64,000 nt of DNA from Chitinophagales bacterium (GTDB lineage: Bacteria; Bacteroidota; Bacteroidia; Chitinophagales; Chitinophagaceae): the NCBI GenBank assembly GCA_020636575.1, contig JACJXP010000001.1:62001-126000 (forward strand), given 5' to 3'. A model generated the notes under the pieces. The model searched no databases. It saw only the letters and a list, made by a program, of their open reading frames with translations, and was not told where the DNA came from. Below, piece by piece: positions 1 to 9,765 of the stretch; within the stretch, counting starts at the first letter, position 1; every line of letters starts with the position of its first letter. A program made the translations under genes and the position numbers.

Positions 1-3000
1 ACCACTTCAACGCAACAAAATCCTTTAATTACTTATACCAGTGCGGGAAATTATTCTGTAACACTCCGTGTAACAAATGATAAAGGTTGTACTAAAATAT
101 TCACCAGGTCAAATTATATAACAGTAACCAATGGTGTTACAGCCTCATTTACACATAGTTTACCAACTGTTTGTAATTCACCTGCCAGTATATCTTTTAC
201 AAATACAACTACTGGACCCGCTACGTTGAGTTATCAATGGAATTTTGGTGATGGAACTCCTCTTTCAACTCTTCAAAACCCAACACATACATACACATCC
301 AACGGATCTTATATTGTCACTCTTGTAGCTACCAGTACAGCCGGATGCCAGGATACTGCATTTAGCAGCCCTATTATTATCGGAGGATATACAACAAGTT
401 TCAATGCCCCTGCCTCTATTTGTATCAATGAATTGATCACTTTCACTAATACATCTGTGCCGACCCCTTTAAATTCAAACTGGAATTTTGGCGATGGAGG
501 TACAGCAACAACAATAAATACAACTCATACTTTTATAAATACCGGTAATTATACAGTTTGGCTACATAATAATTATAATGGTTGCCAGGATTCTATCTCA
601 CAAGTTATCACTGTTAATCCCAGACCAGCTGCCGATTTTACAGCACCGGATTCTTCAAGATGTGAACCTCCTTTTACTGTTAATTTTCAGGATCTATCAT
701 CACCCGGTACTGTGGGTTGGGAATGGGATTTTGGAGATGGAAGTCCGGTTTCTAATCAACAAAACCCATCTCATACTTACAACTCTTACGGAACATTTAC
801 TATTACCCTTATTGCCACGAATAATTTTGGGTGCACTGACACAATAATAAAACCAGACTTTATTACGGTGCAAAGAGCTTCAATTTCGTTTTTAGGTCTC
901 CCCGTGCGAGGTTGTGTCCCATATACAATAGCTCCGACAGCTACCATCAATGCTGTCGATGCAGTTACATCGTACCAATGGGATTTTGGAGATGGCAGCC
1001 CCACATCGTCCTTGCCAAATCCTACACATACTTATCTCTTACAAGGTACTTACACTATACAATTGATCATTACAACAAGTGGTGGGTGTACAGATACGTT
1101 AACTATGCCCGGGGCTGTCACAGTAGGAACTCAACCTGTAGCGGATTTTATTGCAGCACCTACAACAGTTTGTGCTACAGAACCTGTAAATTTTACTGAC
1201 CTGTCATCAACAGCTAATGAATGGCTTTTGGGATTTTGGAGATGGAGGATCATCTACATTACAAAATCCTACTTATACTTATACTGATACAGGTTATTTT
1301 ACAGTTACTCTTATTGCTATATAACAATGGTTGCCCGGATACTATTGTAAGAACAAATTATATCTATGTATTTCCACCACCTATAGCAATATATACATCC
1401 TCTGCTGACTGTGGTAACAGAACAAGATTCACTTTTACTGATCAGTCAATAGCCCCTCTAACCTGGGGAGTGGGATTTTGGAGATGGAAGCCCTGTTTCA
1501 AATATTCAAAAATCCGGTACATATATTTCCGGGATTAGGAAATTATAATGTACGTCTTGTAGTTACCAATGGATCCTGTTCTGATACAAGCACTCAGCTA
1601 ATAAGAGTTGTTGATGAAACACCTGATTTTTCTGCTAATCAGGTTGTGGCCTGTAAAAGTATTGCAAGTATTGATTTTCAAACCTTAAATATAAACCCGG
1701 CAAATATCTCTTCATATGCATGGGATTTGGGTGATGGAGGAACAGCTGGTGGCAGCAACCCAACACATATATATACTAATGCAGGCACCTATACAGTGTC
1801 CCTGATAACATGGGATATTAACAATTGTACTGACACTGTAACCAAAGTAAATTATATCCGTATTAATGGCCCTATCGCTAATTTTTCTGCAACAAATCTT
1901 GCAGGTTGTGCCGGGTTAACAACCACATTTACTGATCTGTCAAATACAGATGGTCAAAATAATATTACCAACTGGAGGTGGTATTTTGGTGATGGCACTA
2001 TTCAGGATTTCAGTAGTCCTCCTTTTGAGCATACTTATAATAACCCCGGAACATTTTCAGTTAAATTAGTGATCACTGATGCTTCTGGTTGTAAGGATAG
2101 CATTCAGCAAAATAACCTTGTACGTACAACAAATCCAATACCCAATTTTATCGCAAGTGACACGTTGACCTGTCCGGGAGGTACCATAAACTTTACCAAT
2201 ACTTCTGTTGCTACAGGTTTTACCAGTCAATGGTATTTTGGCGATGGCGGAACATCTACCCTGAGTTCTCCCTCGCATTTATATCCAACCAACGGCATTT
2301 ATGATGTAAAACTGGTAATTGTTGATAATGTAAATTGTCCTGACTCCATTACGAAAACAGCATATATACATGTTGAAAACCCAATAGCTGGTTTTACAGT
2401 AAATGATTCCCTAAGTTCTTGTTTACCATTTGAAGTCCAGTTTACCAATACTTCTTTGTATTACAGTACATCTTCATGGGACTTTGGTCCTGGCGAAGGA
2501 AATTCAACGGTAAGAAATCCTGTTCACTATTATGCTTCACCCGGAACTTACCAGGTAAAACTTGTTGTTACAAATCCGGGAGGTTGTATGGACTCGACCT
2601 TTAAAACAATTACAGTTACTGATACAGTTGGTTCACGGCTTAATTACCTTCCCATAAACGGATGCAATCCACTCACAGTCAATTTTAATTCTTTCACACC
2701 TGGGCAAATGGCTTCTTATTTCTGGGATTTTGGCGACGGTACCACTATAAACTCCACAACACCAGATGTAACACATACTTATACTTCTTTTGGCAATTAT
2801 TATCCAAGTGTGATAATGGAAGATCCCACAGGTTGTATTATTCCCTTAGTTGGGATCGATACAGTAATAGTGCATGGAGCTGATGCTAACTTTGGTGCAG
2901 ACACAACTTTCTTTTGCGATTTTGGTACAGTAAACTTTTCCGACTCCACCACTTTAAATGACCCAATTGCTCAATATTCATGGACATTTGGTGATGGCGT

Positions 3001-3916
3001 CACTTCCACTTTGCAAAATCCAACACACCAATACACTTCTCCTGGTCTTTATACCGTTCAATTAATTGTTCAAACCCAGTTGGGCTGTAGAGACACACTT
3101 GTGAAACCAACATATATTAAAGTTGTTCAAAGGCCTCTAATTGATATAGCAGGAGATTCAATTATTTGTATCAATAATTCAATCCAGCATTCAGGAATTT
3201 TTATACAACCGGATACTTCAGTAGTAACCTGGCTTTGGAATTTTCCAAATGGCGCTATTTCCACACAACAAAATCCACCCGTTCAAATCTATAATACGGC
3301 CGGAACATTCCAAATAAATGCTATAGCCACCAACAGTAGTGGTTGTATGGATACCACTATGCAAACTATTGTTGTAAACCCTCAACCAACTGTAGATATG
3401 CCGGGACAAATAACCATCCAAAATGGTTTTCCGGTTGTAATACCGGCAACCTATTCTGCAAATACCAGCAATTGGATTTGGTCCCCTTCAAACTGGTTGA
3501 GTTGTGCAGATTGTCCTAATCCCGAAGCTGAACCCCATTTTAACACTAACTATCAGGTTTATTTCACTGATGATAACGGTTGCAGCAATTTAGGTGAGAT
3601 AGAAATTATGGTTATCTGCAAAAACGGAAATCTTTTTGTTCCAAACACATTCTCTCCAAATAATGATGGGAATAATGATGTGTTTTATCCAAGAGGCAGA
3701 GGCCTTGAAAGAGTAAAATTCATGCGCATATTTAACCGATGGGGTGAAGTTGTATTTGAGAAAAGAGATTTTCCTGTTAATGAAGCTGCTTCTGGATGGG
3801 ATGGATCTTTTAAAGGACAAAAACCAAAGGCTGATGTCTATGTGTATCAGATTGAGGTCTTCTGTGATAACGGAGAAACAATAAAGCTAAATGGAAATAT
3901 CGCTTTGATATTGTAA
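1..3916 (+). pseudogene. PKD-repeat surface protein with type B T9SS C-terminal domain; 5' end outside window, reading frame interrupted
   Basis: Coding is open from base 1 and ends at TAA 3914-3916. It encodes about 14 PKD domains of roughly 85-90 residues, most with the WxFGDG core and a Gly-Cys-x-Asp strand end, so each repeat has a likely cystine pair. The last ~90 residues (from VPNTFSPNNDGNNDVF to the end) match the gliding-motility-associated C-terminal domain, a type B T9SS sorting signal, so the product should be exported and surface-attached. The frame changes four times between about 1226 and 1512. Each change is explained by one extra base: TTTT at 1226-1229, near 1318-1320, GGGG at 1465-1468 and AAAAA at 1508-1512. 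Removing them restores unbroken PKD repeats. This is either a real pseudogene or a local consensus error. Role as adhesin or motility cargo is inferred from family. Confidence 0.85.
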
Positions 3917-4932
3917 TGAGAATAAGAGTTAAAATATCAGCCCTTGTTACCATGATGGTTCTTTGTCAATCACTGGCGGGTCAGGATATACACTTTTCTC
4001 AGTTTTATGAAACTCCCCTTTGGAGAAATCCATCATTAGCAGGAATATTTACAGGGGATATCCGGGTGCAGGGTGTTTACCGGGATCAATGGAATAGTGT
4101 AACAGATGCATATCGTACAGGCTCTGTAAATGCAGAATTTAAAATGCCTGTTGGGAAAAACAGTGATTTTATTACCGCCGGTTTCCAGGTGCTGTATGAT
4201 AGGGCAGGTACAATTGGATGGACCTCGTCTCATTTATTACCAGCGATCAATTATCATAAGTCATTAAGTGAATCCCGTAACAGGTATCTTTCATTAGGTT
4301 TTATGGGAGGTTGGGTACAACGTCGATTTGATCCATCTAAAGTTACTACCAATACACAGTACGATAATGGCGGCGTGGGTACTGGTGAAAATTTTTTGAA
4401 TACACAGCATAATTATCTTGATGGTAGTGTGGGCATGAGCTTTAATGCAGACATTAATGATAATCCCGGCAACAATTTTTTTATCGGGGCTGCTTATCAT
4501 CATTTTAACCGACCCAATCAATCTTTTTACAGGAATGCCGATATTGAATTACATCCTAAATGGGTCTTTTCAGGAGGAATAAGGTTTTCTGTTTCCGATT
4601 ACTCATACATTACAGTGCAGGCTGATCACTCCCGCCAGGGTGGTTTTAGTGAAACAGTAGGCGGAGGAATGTACGGGATAAAAATTGGTGGCGATCCCGA
4701 TGCCCCACTCTATACTATTCATGCTGGTGGCTTTCTAAGATGGAATGATGCCATTATACCAGCCATAAAGCTTGATTATGCTCCCTTGTCTGTTTCGTTC
4801 AGCTATGATGTAAACATCTCTAAACTTAAACCATCCAGTTATGGACGTGGCGGATTTGAATTATCAGTGACCTTTATTGGAAACAGAGACAGAAATTCCA
4901 GTTTAGAGTTTCTTCGTTGCCCCAGGTTCTAA
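3916..4932 (+). CDS. PorP/SprF family type IX secretion membrane protein
   Basis: A 338-residue protein of the PorP/SprF family, outer-membrane beta-barrels that work with T9SS to export or anchor large gliding/PKD proteins. A signal peptide covers about residues 1-22, followed by the family's typical opening, QDIHFSQFYETPLWRNPSLAG. The rest is rich in alternating aromatic strands, as expected for a barrel. The start ATG overlaps the last base of the upstream PKD gene stop codon (TAATG), so the two are translationally coupled. This pairing of a type B CTD protein with PorP/SprF is common in Bacteroidota, and the barrel is probably the dedicated partner of the upstream giant. If the upstream frameshifts are real, this gene may have lost its cargo. 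Confidence 0.9.
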   Translation: MRIRVKISALVTMMVLCQSLAGQDIHFSQFYETPLWRNPSLAGIFTGDIRVQGVYRDQWNSVTDAYRTGSVNAEFKMPVGKNSDFITAGFQVLYDRAGTIGWTSSHLLPAINYHKSLSESRNRYLSLGFMGGWVQRRFDPSKVTTNTQYDNGGVGTGENFLNTQHNYLDGSVGMSFNADINDNPGNNFFIGAAYHHFNRPNQSFYRNADIELHPKWVFSGGIRFSVSDYSYITVQADHSRQGGFSETVGGGMYGIKIGGDPDAPLYTIHAGGFLRWNDAIIPAIKLDYAPLSVSFSYDVNISKLKPSSYGRGGFELSVTFIGNRDRNSSLEFLRCPRF

Positions 4933-5027
4933 AAAATCTCGAAATCCAAACAGACAGATTTAAGCTGATATTACACCAGCCAATAGTTATTATTGATTAA
5001 TTTTAATTTTTTATAGCTGTTAATTAT

Positions 5028-5975
5028 ATGACGTTTACCCAGCTTGAATATGTAATTGCGGTGGACCAACACAGGCATTTTGCAAAAGCTGCGGCCGCAT
5101 GTTTTGTTACACAACCCACACTGAGTATGCAATTACATAAACTGGAAAAAGAATTAGGCATACAAATATTTGACAGAAGCAAACAACCCGTTGTTCCCAC
5201 TCAAGCTGGTTTAGAATTAATAGCTCATGCAAGGAAAGTGATAAACGAAAGAAATAATCTCACTGATTTTCTGCAATTGCATAAAGGCATCATAGCCGGT
5301 GACCTGCGGATCGGTGTTATTCCGACACTTGCTCCTTATCTTTTGCCCCTTTTTATTCCGGCTTTTACAAAAAAGTATTCAGGTATCAAGCTTATTATTA
5401 CTGAGTTAACAACTGAAAACATCATAGAGCAATTAAAAGAAGGAAGAATAGATGCCGGAATCCTTGTTACCCCCTTGAATGATCCGGGCATTAAAGAGTT
5501 AGTGCTTTTTTATGAGGAGATGATGGCCTATATATCCCCAAAAAATAAAGCGTATCAGAAGACATATATTTTGCCGCAGGATATAGATCCCAATAAATTG
5601 TGGCTATTAGAAGAAGGGCATTGCTTTCGCACACAAATAGCCAGCCTTTGCCAGTTAAGAAAAGCCAGTCCCGAAGGCAGTCATTTTGAATATGAAGCCG
5701 GAAGCCTTGAAACCCTTCGCAGACTTGTTGAAATGTATGACGGCATAACCATATTACCTGAGCTGGCAACCAAAGAATTCACAACGAGACAAAAAAAACT
5801 GATTCGGCATTTTAAAAAACCTGTACCCATGAGAGAGGTAAGTATCGTGTTACATCGTGACCAGGCGAAAAAAAGAATGGTCGACATTTTGCGCAAAGAG
5901 ATACTTAAAGCAATCCCCGAAAAGATCGCAAAAAATAAAAGCAGCAATGTAATTCCGGTTGAAGAACAAGTATAG
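5028..5975 (+). CDS. oxyR: OxyR, hydrogen peroxide-sensing LysR-type regulator
   Basis: A 315-residue LysR-type activator. The N-terminal winged helix-turn-helix spans about residues 1-60 and the periplasmic-binding-like sensor domain follows from about 90. The two redox cysteines fall at residues 199 and 208, in GHCFRTQ and SLC, exactly the numbering of the peroxide-reactive Cys199/Cys208 pair of E. coli OxyR. This makes OxyR much more likely than a generic LysR protein. It converges on the aquaporin gene with one base between stop codons, and a peroxiredoxin lies beyond that. In Bacteroidota OxyR activates catalase, Dps and peroxidase genes after peroxide exposure; here the local peroxiredoxin is the obvious candidate target. 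The start is ATG at 5028 with no clear ribosome-binding site. Confidence 0.93.
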   Translation: MTFTQLEYVIAVDQHRHFAKAAAACFVTQPTLSMQLHKLEKELGIQIFDRSKQPVVPTQAGLELIAHARKVINERNNLTDFLQLHKGIIAGDLRIGVIPTLAPYLLPLFIPAFTKKYSGIKLIITELTTENIIEQLKEGRIDAGILVTPLNDPGIKELVLFYEEMMAYISPKNKAYQKTYILPQDIDPNKLWLLEEGHCFRTQIASLCQLRKASPEGSHFEYEAGSLETLRRLVEMYDGITILPELATKEFTTRQKKLIRHFKKPVPMREVSIVLHRDQAKKRMVDILRKEILKAIPEKIAKNKSSNVIPVEEQV

Positions 5976-5976
5976 A

Positions 5977-6684
5977 CTAAGCAATACTATTTTTTGTTTC
6001 AAATAACCCTTTCCAAACCAAAGCGGCTACAATACCACCGGCTATCGGTGCTGCTATAAAAAGCCATAACTGGCTTAAAGCCTTACCCTGGGCAAAAACT
6101 GCAGGGCCCAGGCTCCTCGCCGGATTTACAGATGTACCAGTAATCGGAATTGCTACCAGGTGAATTAAAACTAATGTAAGTCCTATTGCCAAACCAGCCA
6201 TGGTACTGTTGCCCCATTTTGAAGTCGTTCCAAAAATGACAAACAAGAAAAGAAAGGTCAGAACTGCCTCCGTAATAAACGCAGAAGCAGTATTATACCC
6301 TCCAAGATAGCCCTCGCCCCAGCCATTAGCGCCTAAAGCCCACTCTCCCATTTCGAACCCTGGTTTTCCCTTTAGTATCAGATACAATACTGCAGATGCA
6401 AGTACCGCCCCTACAAGCTGACCAATAATATACTGAACCGCATCACCTGATTTAATTTTTCCTGCTACCAACATTGAAACAGTAATTGCAGGATTAATGT
6501 GACAACCAGTTATTCCTCCTATAGCATAGGCCATAACCACTACAGATAACCCAAAAGCCATGGCAATCCCCAATAAACCAATACCGCTTGGGCCTGTTTC
6601 GGAGATGCCAGAAACTACAGCAGCACCACATCCAAATAAGACCAGAGAAAAGGTCCCTATTAATTCAGCAAGCAATTTTCTCAT
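5977..6684 (-). CDS. aqpZ: Aquaporin Z-type water channel
   Basis: A 235-residue MIP-family channel with six hydrophobic helices and the two half-helix NPA motifs at residues 64-66 and 187-189. The aromatic/arginine filter positions read Phe44, His175, Thr184 and Arg190, matching AqpZ (Phe43/His174/Thr183/Arg189), so a water-selective pore is expected rather than a glycerol facilitator. It converges with oxyR and diverges from the peroxiredoxin gene. Its placement between two peroxide-response genes suggests, by inference only, a link to peroxide or osmotic stress; aquaporins can leak hydrogen peroxide. The start is ATG at 6684-6682. Confidence 0.92.
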   Translation of the reverse strand: MRKLLAELIGTFSLVLFGCGAAVVSGISETGPSGIGLLGIAMAFGLSVVVMAYAIGGITGCHINPAITVSMLVAGKIKSGDAVQYIIGQLVGAVLASAVLYLILKGKPGFEMGEWALGANGWGEGYLGGYNTASAFITEAVLTFLFLFVIFGTTSKWGNSTMAGLAIGLTLVLIHLVAIPITGTSVNPARSLGPAVFAQGKALSQLWLFIAAPIAGGIVAALVWKGLFETKNSIA

Positions 6685-6851
6685 GATATAATTTTTTTGG
6701 TGAATGTTTATTTAATTCTGAAGATACAGTAAACCCGAATATTTTAACCATATGTGAAGAACTTCGGTTATTTGTTCAATTCTCTTTTTTTTATCAATTT
6801 CAAAAACAATAAACAAATCTGACTGTTATCCATACTCATAAAAAGATCTAT

Positions 6852-7319
6852 ATGATTAGTATCGGGAACCCTGCACCTGATTTTACACTTTTTAGTAGCG
6901 ACAAGGAAAAAACAACTTTGTCATCCTTTAGAGGAGAGAATATAGTATTGCTTTTCTTTCCGCTGGCATTCACAAGCACCTGCACCGAGGAACTTTGCTC
7001 TGTAAGAGATAATATTGAATTCTATAATAAAGTGAATGCGAAAGTGCTGGCGATTTCTGTAGATAGTCATTACACCCTGGCCCGTTACAAGAAAGATCAG
7101 GGACTTAATTTTACTTTATTAAGCGACTTCAATAAGGAAGTTTCTGCAACTTATGGAAGCCTTTATGAAAAGTTTGGTTATAATATGCGGGGTGTATCTA
7201 AGCGTTCAGCATTTGTGATCGACAAAGAAGGAATAATCAGGTATACAGAAGTGCTTGATAATGCCGGCGAGGTACCAAATTTTGAAAGGATTACAGCTGT
7301 ATTGAGGGGTCTCGTCTAA
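6852..7319 (+). CDS. Peroxiredoxin (AhpC/TSA family, BCP/AhpE-like)
   Basis: A 155-residue thioredoxin-fold peroxidase that reduces hydrogen peroxide or organic peroxides. The peroxidatic Cys44 sits in FTSTC. Cys49 lies five residues on, the spacing of the resolving cysteine in bacterioferritin-comigratory-protein (BCP) type atypical 2-Cys peroxiredoxins; overall the sequence also resembles the AhpE group. There is no signal peptide, so it acts in the cytoplasm. It is divergent from the aquaporin and near oxyR, which fits OxyR control, though no convincing OxyR operator was recognised in the 167-base intergenic region. The start is ATG at 6852. Assignment between BCP and AhpE is uncertain. 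Confidence 0.88.
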   Translation: MISIGNPAPDFTLFSSDKEKTTLSSFRGENIVLLFFPLAFTSTCTEELCSVRDNIEFYNKVNAKVLAISVDSHYTLARYKKDQGLNFTLLSDFNKEVSATYGSLYEKFGYNMRGVSKRSAFVIDKEGIIRYTEVLDNAGEVPNFERITAVLRGLV

Positions 7320-7451
7320 TGTTTCGTTAAAATAATTAAAAGACATGGGCTAACTGATTCATTTACAAAAGTTTAATCAGAATCGTAGTTTTACGTTGCA
7401 CAATTCAAAAAACTGGCCTACTTTTCGAATAATAAAAGTAAATTTGTTTCG

Positions 7452-7802
7452 TTGAGGAAACTTTTGTCCATATTATCCTTTGTTCTGCTAGTAACACTTT
7501 CAGCACAGGCTCAATCTGCTCGTTCAAACTCAGATGAGGCTAGTAATGACAGAATAGTTAAAACCTACCCTAACCCGGCTACTACCTACATCACATTCGA
7601 AGTTCAGAAGGATTACCGCAAGGGTATGATATTGCATATTTACAACGGGGTTTTGGGCAAAATGGTATATGAAACAACCAATATCCGGGAAAAAACAACT
7701 GTTACACTCAATAGCAGTTTTACAAGAGGAATCTACATCTATCATCTTATTGATGAAACTGGAAGAATCATCGAATCCGGCAAGTTCCAGGTCTCCCGCT
7801 GA
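7452..7802 (+). CDS. Minimal secreted protein: signal peptide plus type A T9SS sorting domain
   Basis: A 116-residue product. Residues 1-20 are a clear signal peptide ending in AQAQ. After a short Ser/Asn-rich stretch, residues from about 37 to the end form one type A T9SS C-terminal sorting domain, with the typical TYPNPATTYITFEV opening and a closing glycine-then-beta-strand segment ending in KFQVSR. There is essentially no passenger domain between export signal and sorting signal. The only usable start is TTG at 7452; the frame has no upstream ATG. It stands alone with about 130 bases upstream and 219 downstream. It could be a decayed remnant of a larger cargo, or a small surface peptide. 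No function can be assigned. Confidence 0.75.
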   Translation: MRKLLSILSFVLLVTLSAQAQSARSNSDEASNDRIVKTYPNPATTYITFEVQKDYRKGMILHIYNGVLGKMVYETTNIREKTTVTLNSSFTRGIYIYHLIDETGRIIESGKFQVSR

Positions 7803-7830
7803 TCTCCAGTAATATAGTTGATTGCTTTTG

Positions 7831-7853
7831 CAGGTAATGCAATACCTGAATTT
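7831..7853 (+). terminator. Possible weak terminator after the short T9SS protein
   Basis: A perfect 6-base stem (CAGGTA/TACCTG, 7831-7836 with 7843-7848) has a 6-base loop and is followed by AATTTCTTCC. The T-run is poor, so it is only a candidate terminator. Confidence 0.25.
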
Positions 7854-7944
7854 CTTCCAATCTGGCAGACATTCCACTCATAAAATATGACAACAGTACA
7901 TTTCAGTATACTGAAAACGCAGTCAATTTGTCCATTATTCCCCA

Positions 7945-7974
7945 TTGGCAATATTATTGACAATTGTACCTTTG
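7945..7974 (+). promoter_or_regulatory. Bacteroidota sigma-type promoter for grpE-dnaJ
   Basis: TTG at 7945-7947 and TACCTTTG at 7967-7974 are separated by exactly 19 bases. This matches the Bacteroidota housekeeping promoter (-33 TTG, -7 TAnnTTTG). Transcription would start near 7980, giving a leader of about 40 bases before the grpE ATG. No CIRCE inverted repeat was seen. Confidence 0.6.
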
Positions 7975-8021
7975 CCGCCCGTATTCCCCTTTATTGAAAT
8001 GCGAGTATTTAATTATGAATA

Positions 8022-8594
8022 ATGACGAAAAAAGACATGAAAGAAAAGGAAAACAATGTACCTGATGCTGCTGCCGGGATTGATATAAATACCGATGAAA
8101 ACCTGAGTGGTACAACACACTTAAATGAACCGGTCGCAGAGGAATCAGCCATGGAAAAGGTTAAAGCTGAATTGGATGAATCAAAAGACAAGTTTTTAAG
8201 ATTGGTTGCTGAATTTGATAACTTCAAGAGAAGAAATGCCAAAGAGAGGATTGAGTTAATTCAAACAGCGGGAAAAGAAGTGATTACAGATATGTTGGAA
8301 GTGCTTGACGATTGTGACAGGGCTCAACAGCAGTTGGAAAACACAGAAGATATCGGATCGATCAAAGAAGGTGTTTTATTGGTGTTTAATAAACTTAGGA
8401 ATTTGCTGCAGGCAAGGGGACTAAAGTCCATGGAAACCATAAACCAGGAATTCAACCCTGATCTTCATGAAGCCATCACTGAAATTCCGGCTGCTAATGA
8501 GGGAATGAAAGGGAAGGTTGTTGATGAAGTTATGAAGGGCTATTATTTAAATGATAAGATCATCCGTCACGCAAAAGTAGTCGTAGGCAAATAA
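8022..8594 (+). CDS. grpE: GrpE nucleotide exchange factor
   Basis: A 190-residue cochaperone that releases ADP from DnaK. The N-terminal ~45 residues are charged and low-complexity. A long coiled coil follows (about 45-105, including DKFLRLVAEFDNFKRRN, a hallmark of the family). The C-terminal beta domain contains FNPDLHEAI and ends with GYYLNDKIIRHAKVVVGK, the usual GrpE closing motif. It lies 8 bases upstream of dnaJ and shares its promoter, so the two cochaperones are co-transcribed. dnaK is not in the window. The ATG at 8022 is the first in frame. Confidence 0.97.
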   Translation: MTKKDMKEKENNVPDAAAGIDINTDENLSGTTHLNEPVAEESAMEKVKAELDESKDKFLRLVAEFDNFKRRNAKERIELIQTAGKEVITDMLEVLDDCDRAQQQLENTEDIGSIKEGVLLVFNKLRNLLQARGLKSMETINQEFNPDLHEAITEIPAANEGMKGKVVDEVMKGYYLNDKIIRHAKVVVGK

Positions 8595-8602
8595 ACAACG
8601 CT

Positions 8603-9763
8603 ATGTCAAAAAGGGATTATTACGAAATATTAGGTGTAGCTAAATCAGCCACAGCGGATGAGATCAAAAAAGCTTATCGAAAAGTAGCGATGCAATATCA
8701 CCCGGACCGCAACCCGGGAGATAAAACAGCAGAAGAAAAATTCAAAGAAGCTGCCGAAGCATATGAGGTTCTAAGTGACACTGATAAGAAAGCACAATAT
8801 GATCGTTATGGTCATGCCGGATTAAGCGGAAATGGCAGAGGTGGATTTAGTGGGGGCATGAATATGGAAGATATCTTCAGTCAGTTTGGAGATATTTTCG
8901 GTGATGATCTGTTTGGAAGTTTTTTTGGTGGTGGGCAGCGCAGCAGCCGAGGTGGCCAAAGGAACCGGGGCGTACGGGGAAGTAACCTCAGGGTGAAGTT
9001 GAAACTTAATTACGAGGAAATTGCAAAAGGGGTTACCAAAAATATCAAAGTAAAAAAATATATCCCTTGCAGTACATGCGGCGGTAGTGGTGCAAAAGAT
9101 AAGGGTAGTGTTCAAACCTGTAGTACATGTGGTGGCAGCGGCCAGGTAAGAAAAGTTCAAAATACTTTCCTGGGGCAAATGCAAACCGTTACGACTTGCC
9201 CTGCCTGTAATGGAGAGGGAACTACAATAACTGCAAAATGCCCTGCCTGTAAAGGAGAGGGCCGGGTTTATGGAGAAGAAACTGTAAGTATAGAAATCCC
9301 GGCAGGTGTGCAGGAAGGAATGCAATTAAGTATAAGCGGTAAAGGAAACGCCGGAGAGAGAGGGGGGATGCCCGGAGACCTCATAGTGCTTATAGAAGAA
9401 GAAGCACATCCGGAACTTCACCGGGAAGGTTTGAATGTAGCATTCGAACTTTATTTATCATTTACGGATGCAGTTTTCGGTACACAAGTAGAAGTACCAA
9501 CTATTGATGGGAGAGCCAAGATTAAAATACCGCCCGGTACACAAAGCGGAAAGATTTTCAGGCTTAAGGGCAAAGGTTTTCCTGCAGTAAACTCATATAG
9601 CAAGGGAGATCAACTTATACATATCAATATCTGGACGCCTCAAAATGTTTCTTCAGAAGAAAAAACACTTTTGGAAAAACTAAAGACATCGCCAAACTTT
9701 AAACCACACCCGGAAAAGAGTAATAAAAACTTTTTTGACAGGGTTCGGGAAATGTTTTCCTGA
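8603..9763 (+). CDS. dnaJ: Chaperone protein DnaJ
   Basis: A 386-residue type I Hsp40. The J domain occupies residues 1-70 with the essential HPD in QYHPDRNPGD. A Gly/Phe-rich segment follows (about 75-130), then the zinc-binding region with four CxxCxGxG repeats (CSTCGGSG twice, CPACNGEG, CPACKGEG) and two C-terminal substrate-binding beta domains. It stimulates DnaK ATPase and delivers clients. It is the second gene of the grpE-dnaJ operon. It converges with the VWA gene, leaving only 2 bases between stop codons. All four zinc modules are intact. Confidence 0.97.
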   Translation: MSKRDYYEILGVAKSATADEIKKAYRKVAMQYHPDRNPGDKTAEEKFKEAAEAYEVLSDTDKKAQYDRYGHAGLSGNGRGGFSGGMNMEDIFSQFGDIFGDDLFGSFFGGGQRSSRGGQRNRGVRGSNLRVKLKLNYEEIAKGVTKNIKVKKYIPCSTCGGSGAKDKGSVQTCSTCGGSGQVRKVQNTFLGQMQTVTTCPACNGEGTTITAKCPACKGEGRVYGEETVSIEIPAGVQEGMQLSISGKGNAGERGGMPGDLIVLIEEEAHPELHREGLNVAFELYLSFTDAVFGTQVEVPTIDGRAKIKIPPGTQSGKIFRLKGKGFPAVNSYSKGDQLIHINIWTPQNVSSEEKTLLEKLKTSPNFKPHPEKSNKNFFDRVREMFS

Positions 9764-9765
9764 TC

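Noticed and set aside
226..3900. Regularly spaced repeats every ~260 bases suggesting a tandem array
   Set aside because: They are PKD protein domains with diverged DNA, not a CRISPR or satellite array.
6745..6770. TAACC-N16-GGTTA inverted repeat as an OxyR operator
   Set aside because: It does not match the known OxyR ATAG-type spacing; kept only as a remark in the peroxide finding.
8822..9325. 167-codon open frame antisense to dnaJ
   Set aside because: It mirrors the codon pattern of the Gly- and Cys-rich dnaJ region; there is no start context or recognisable protein.
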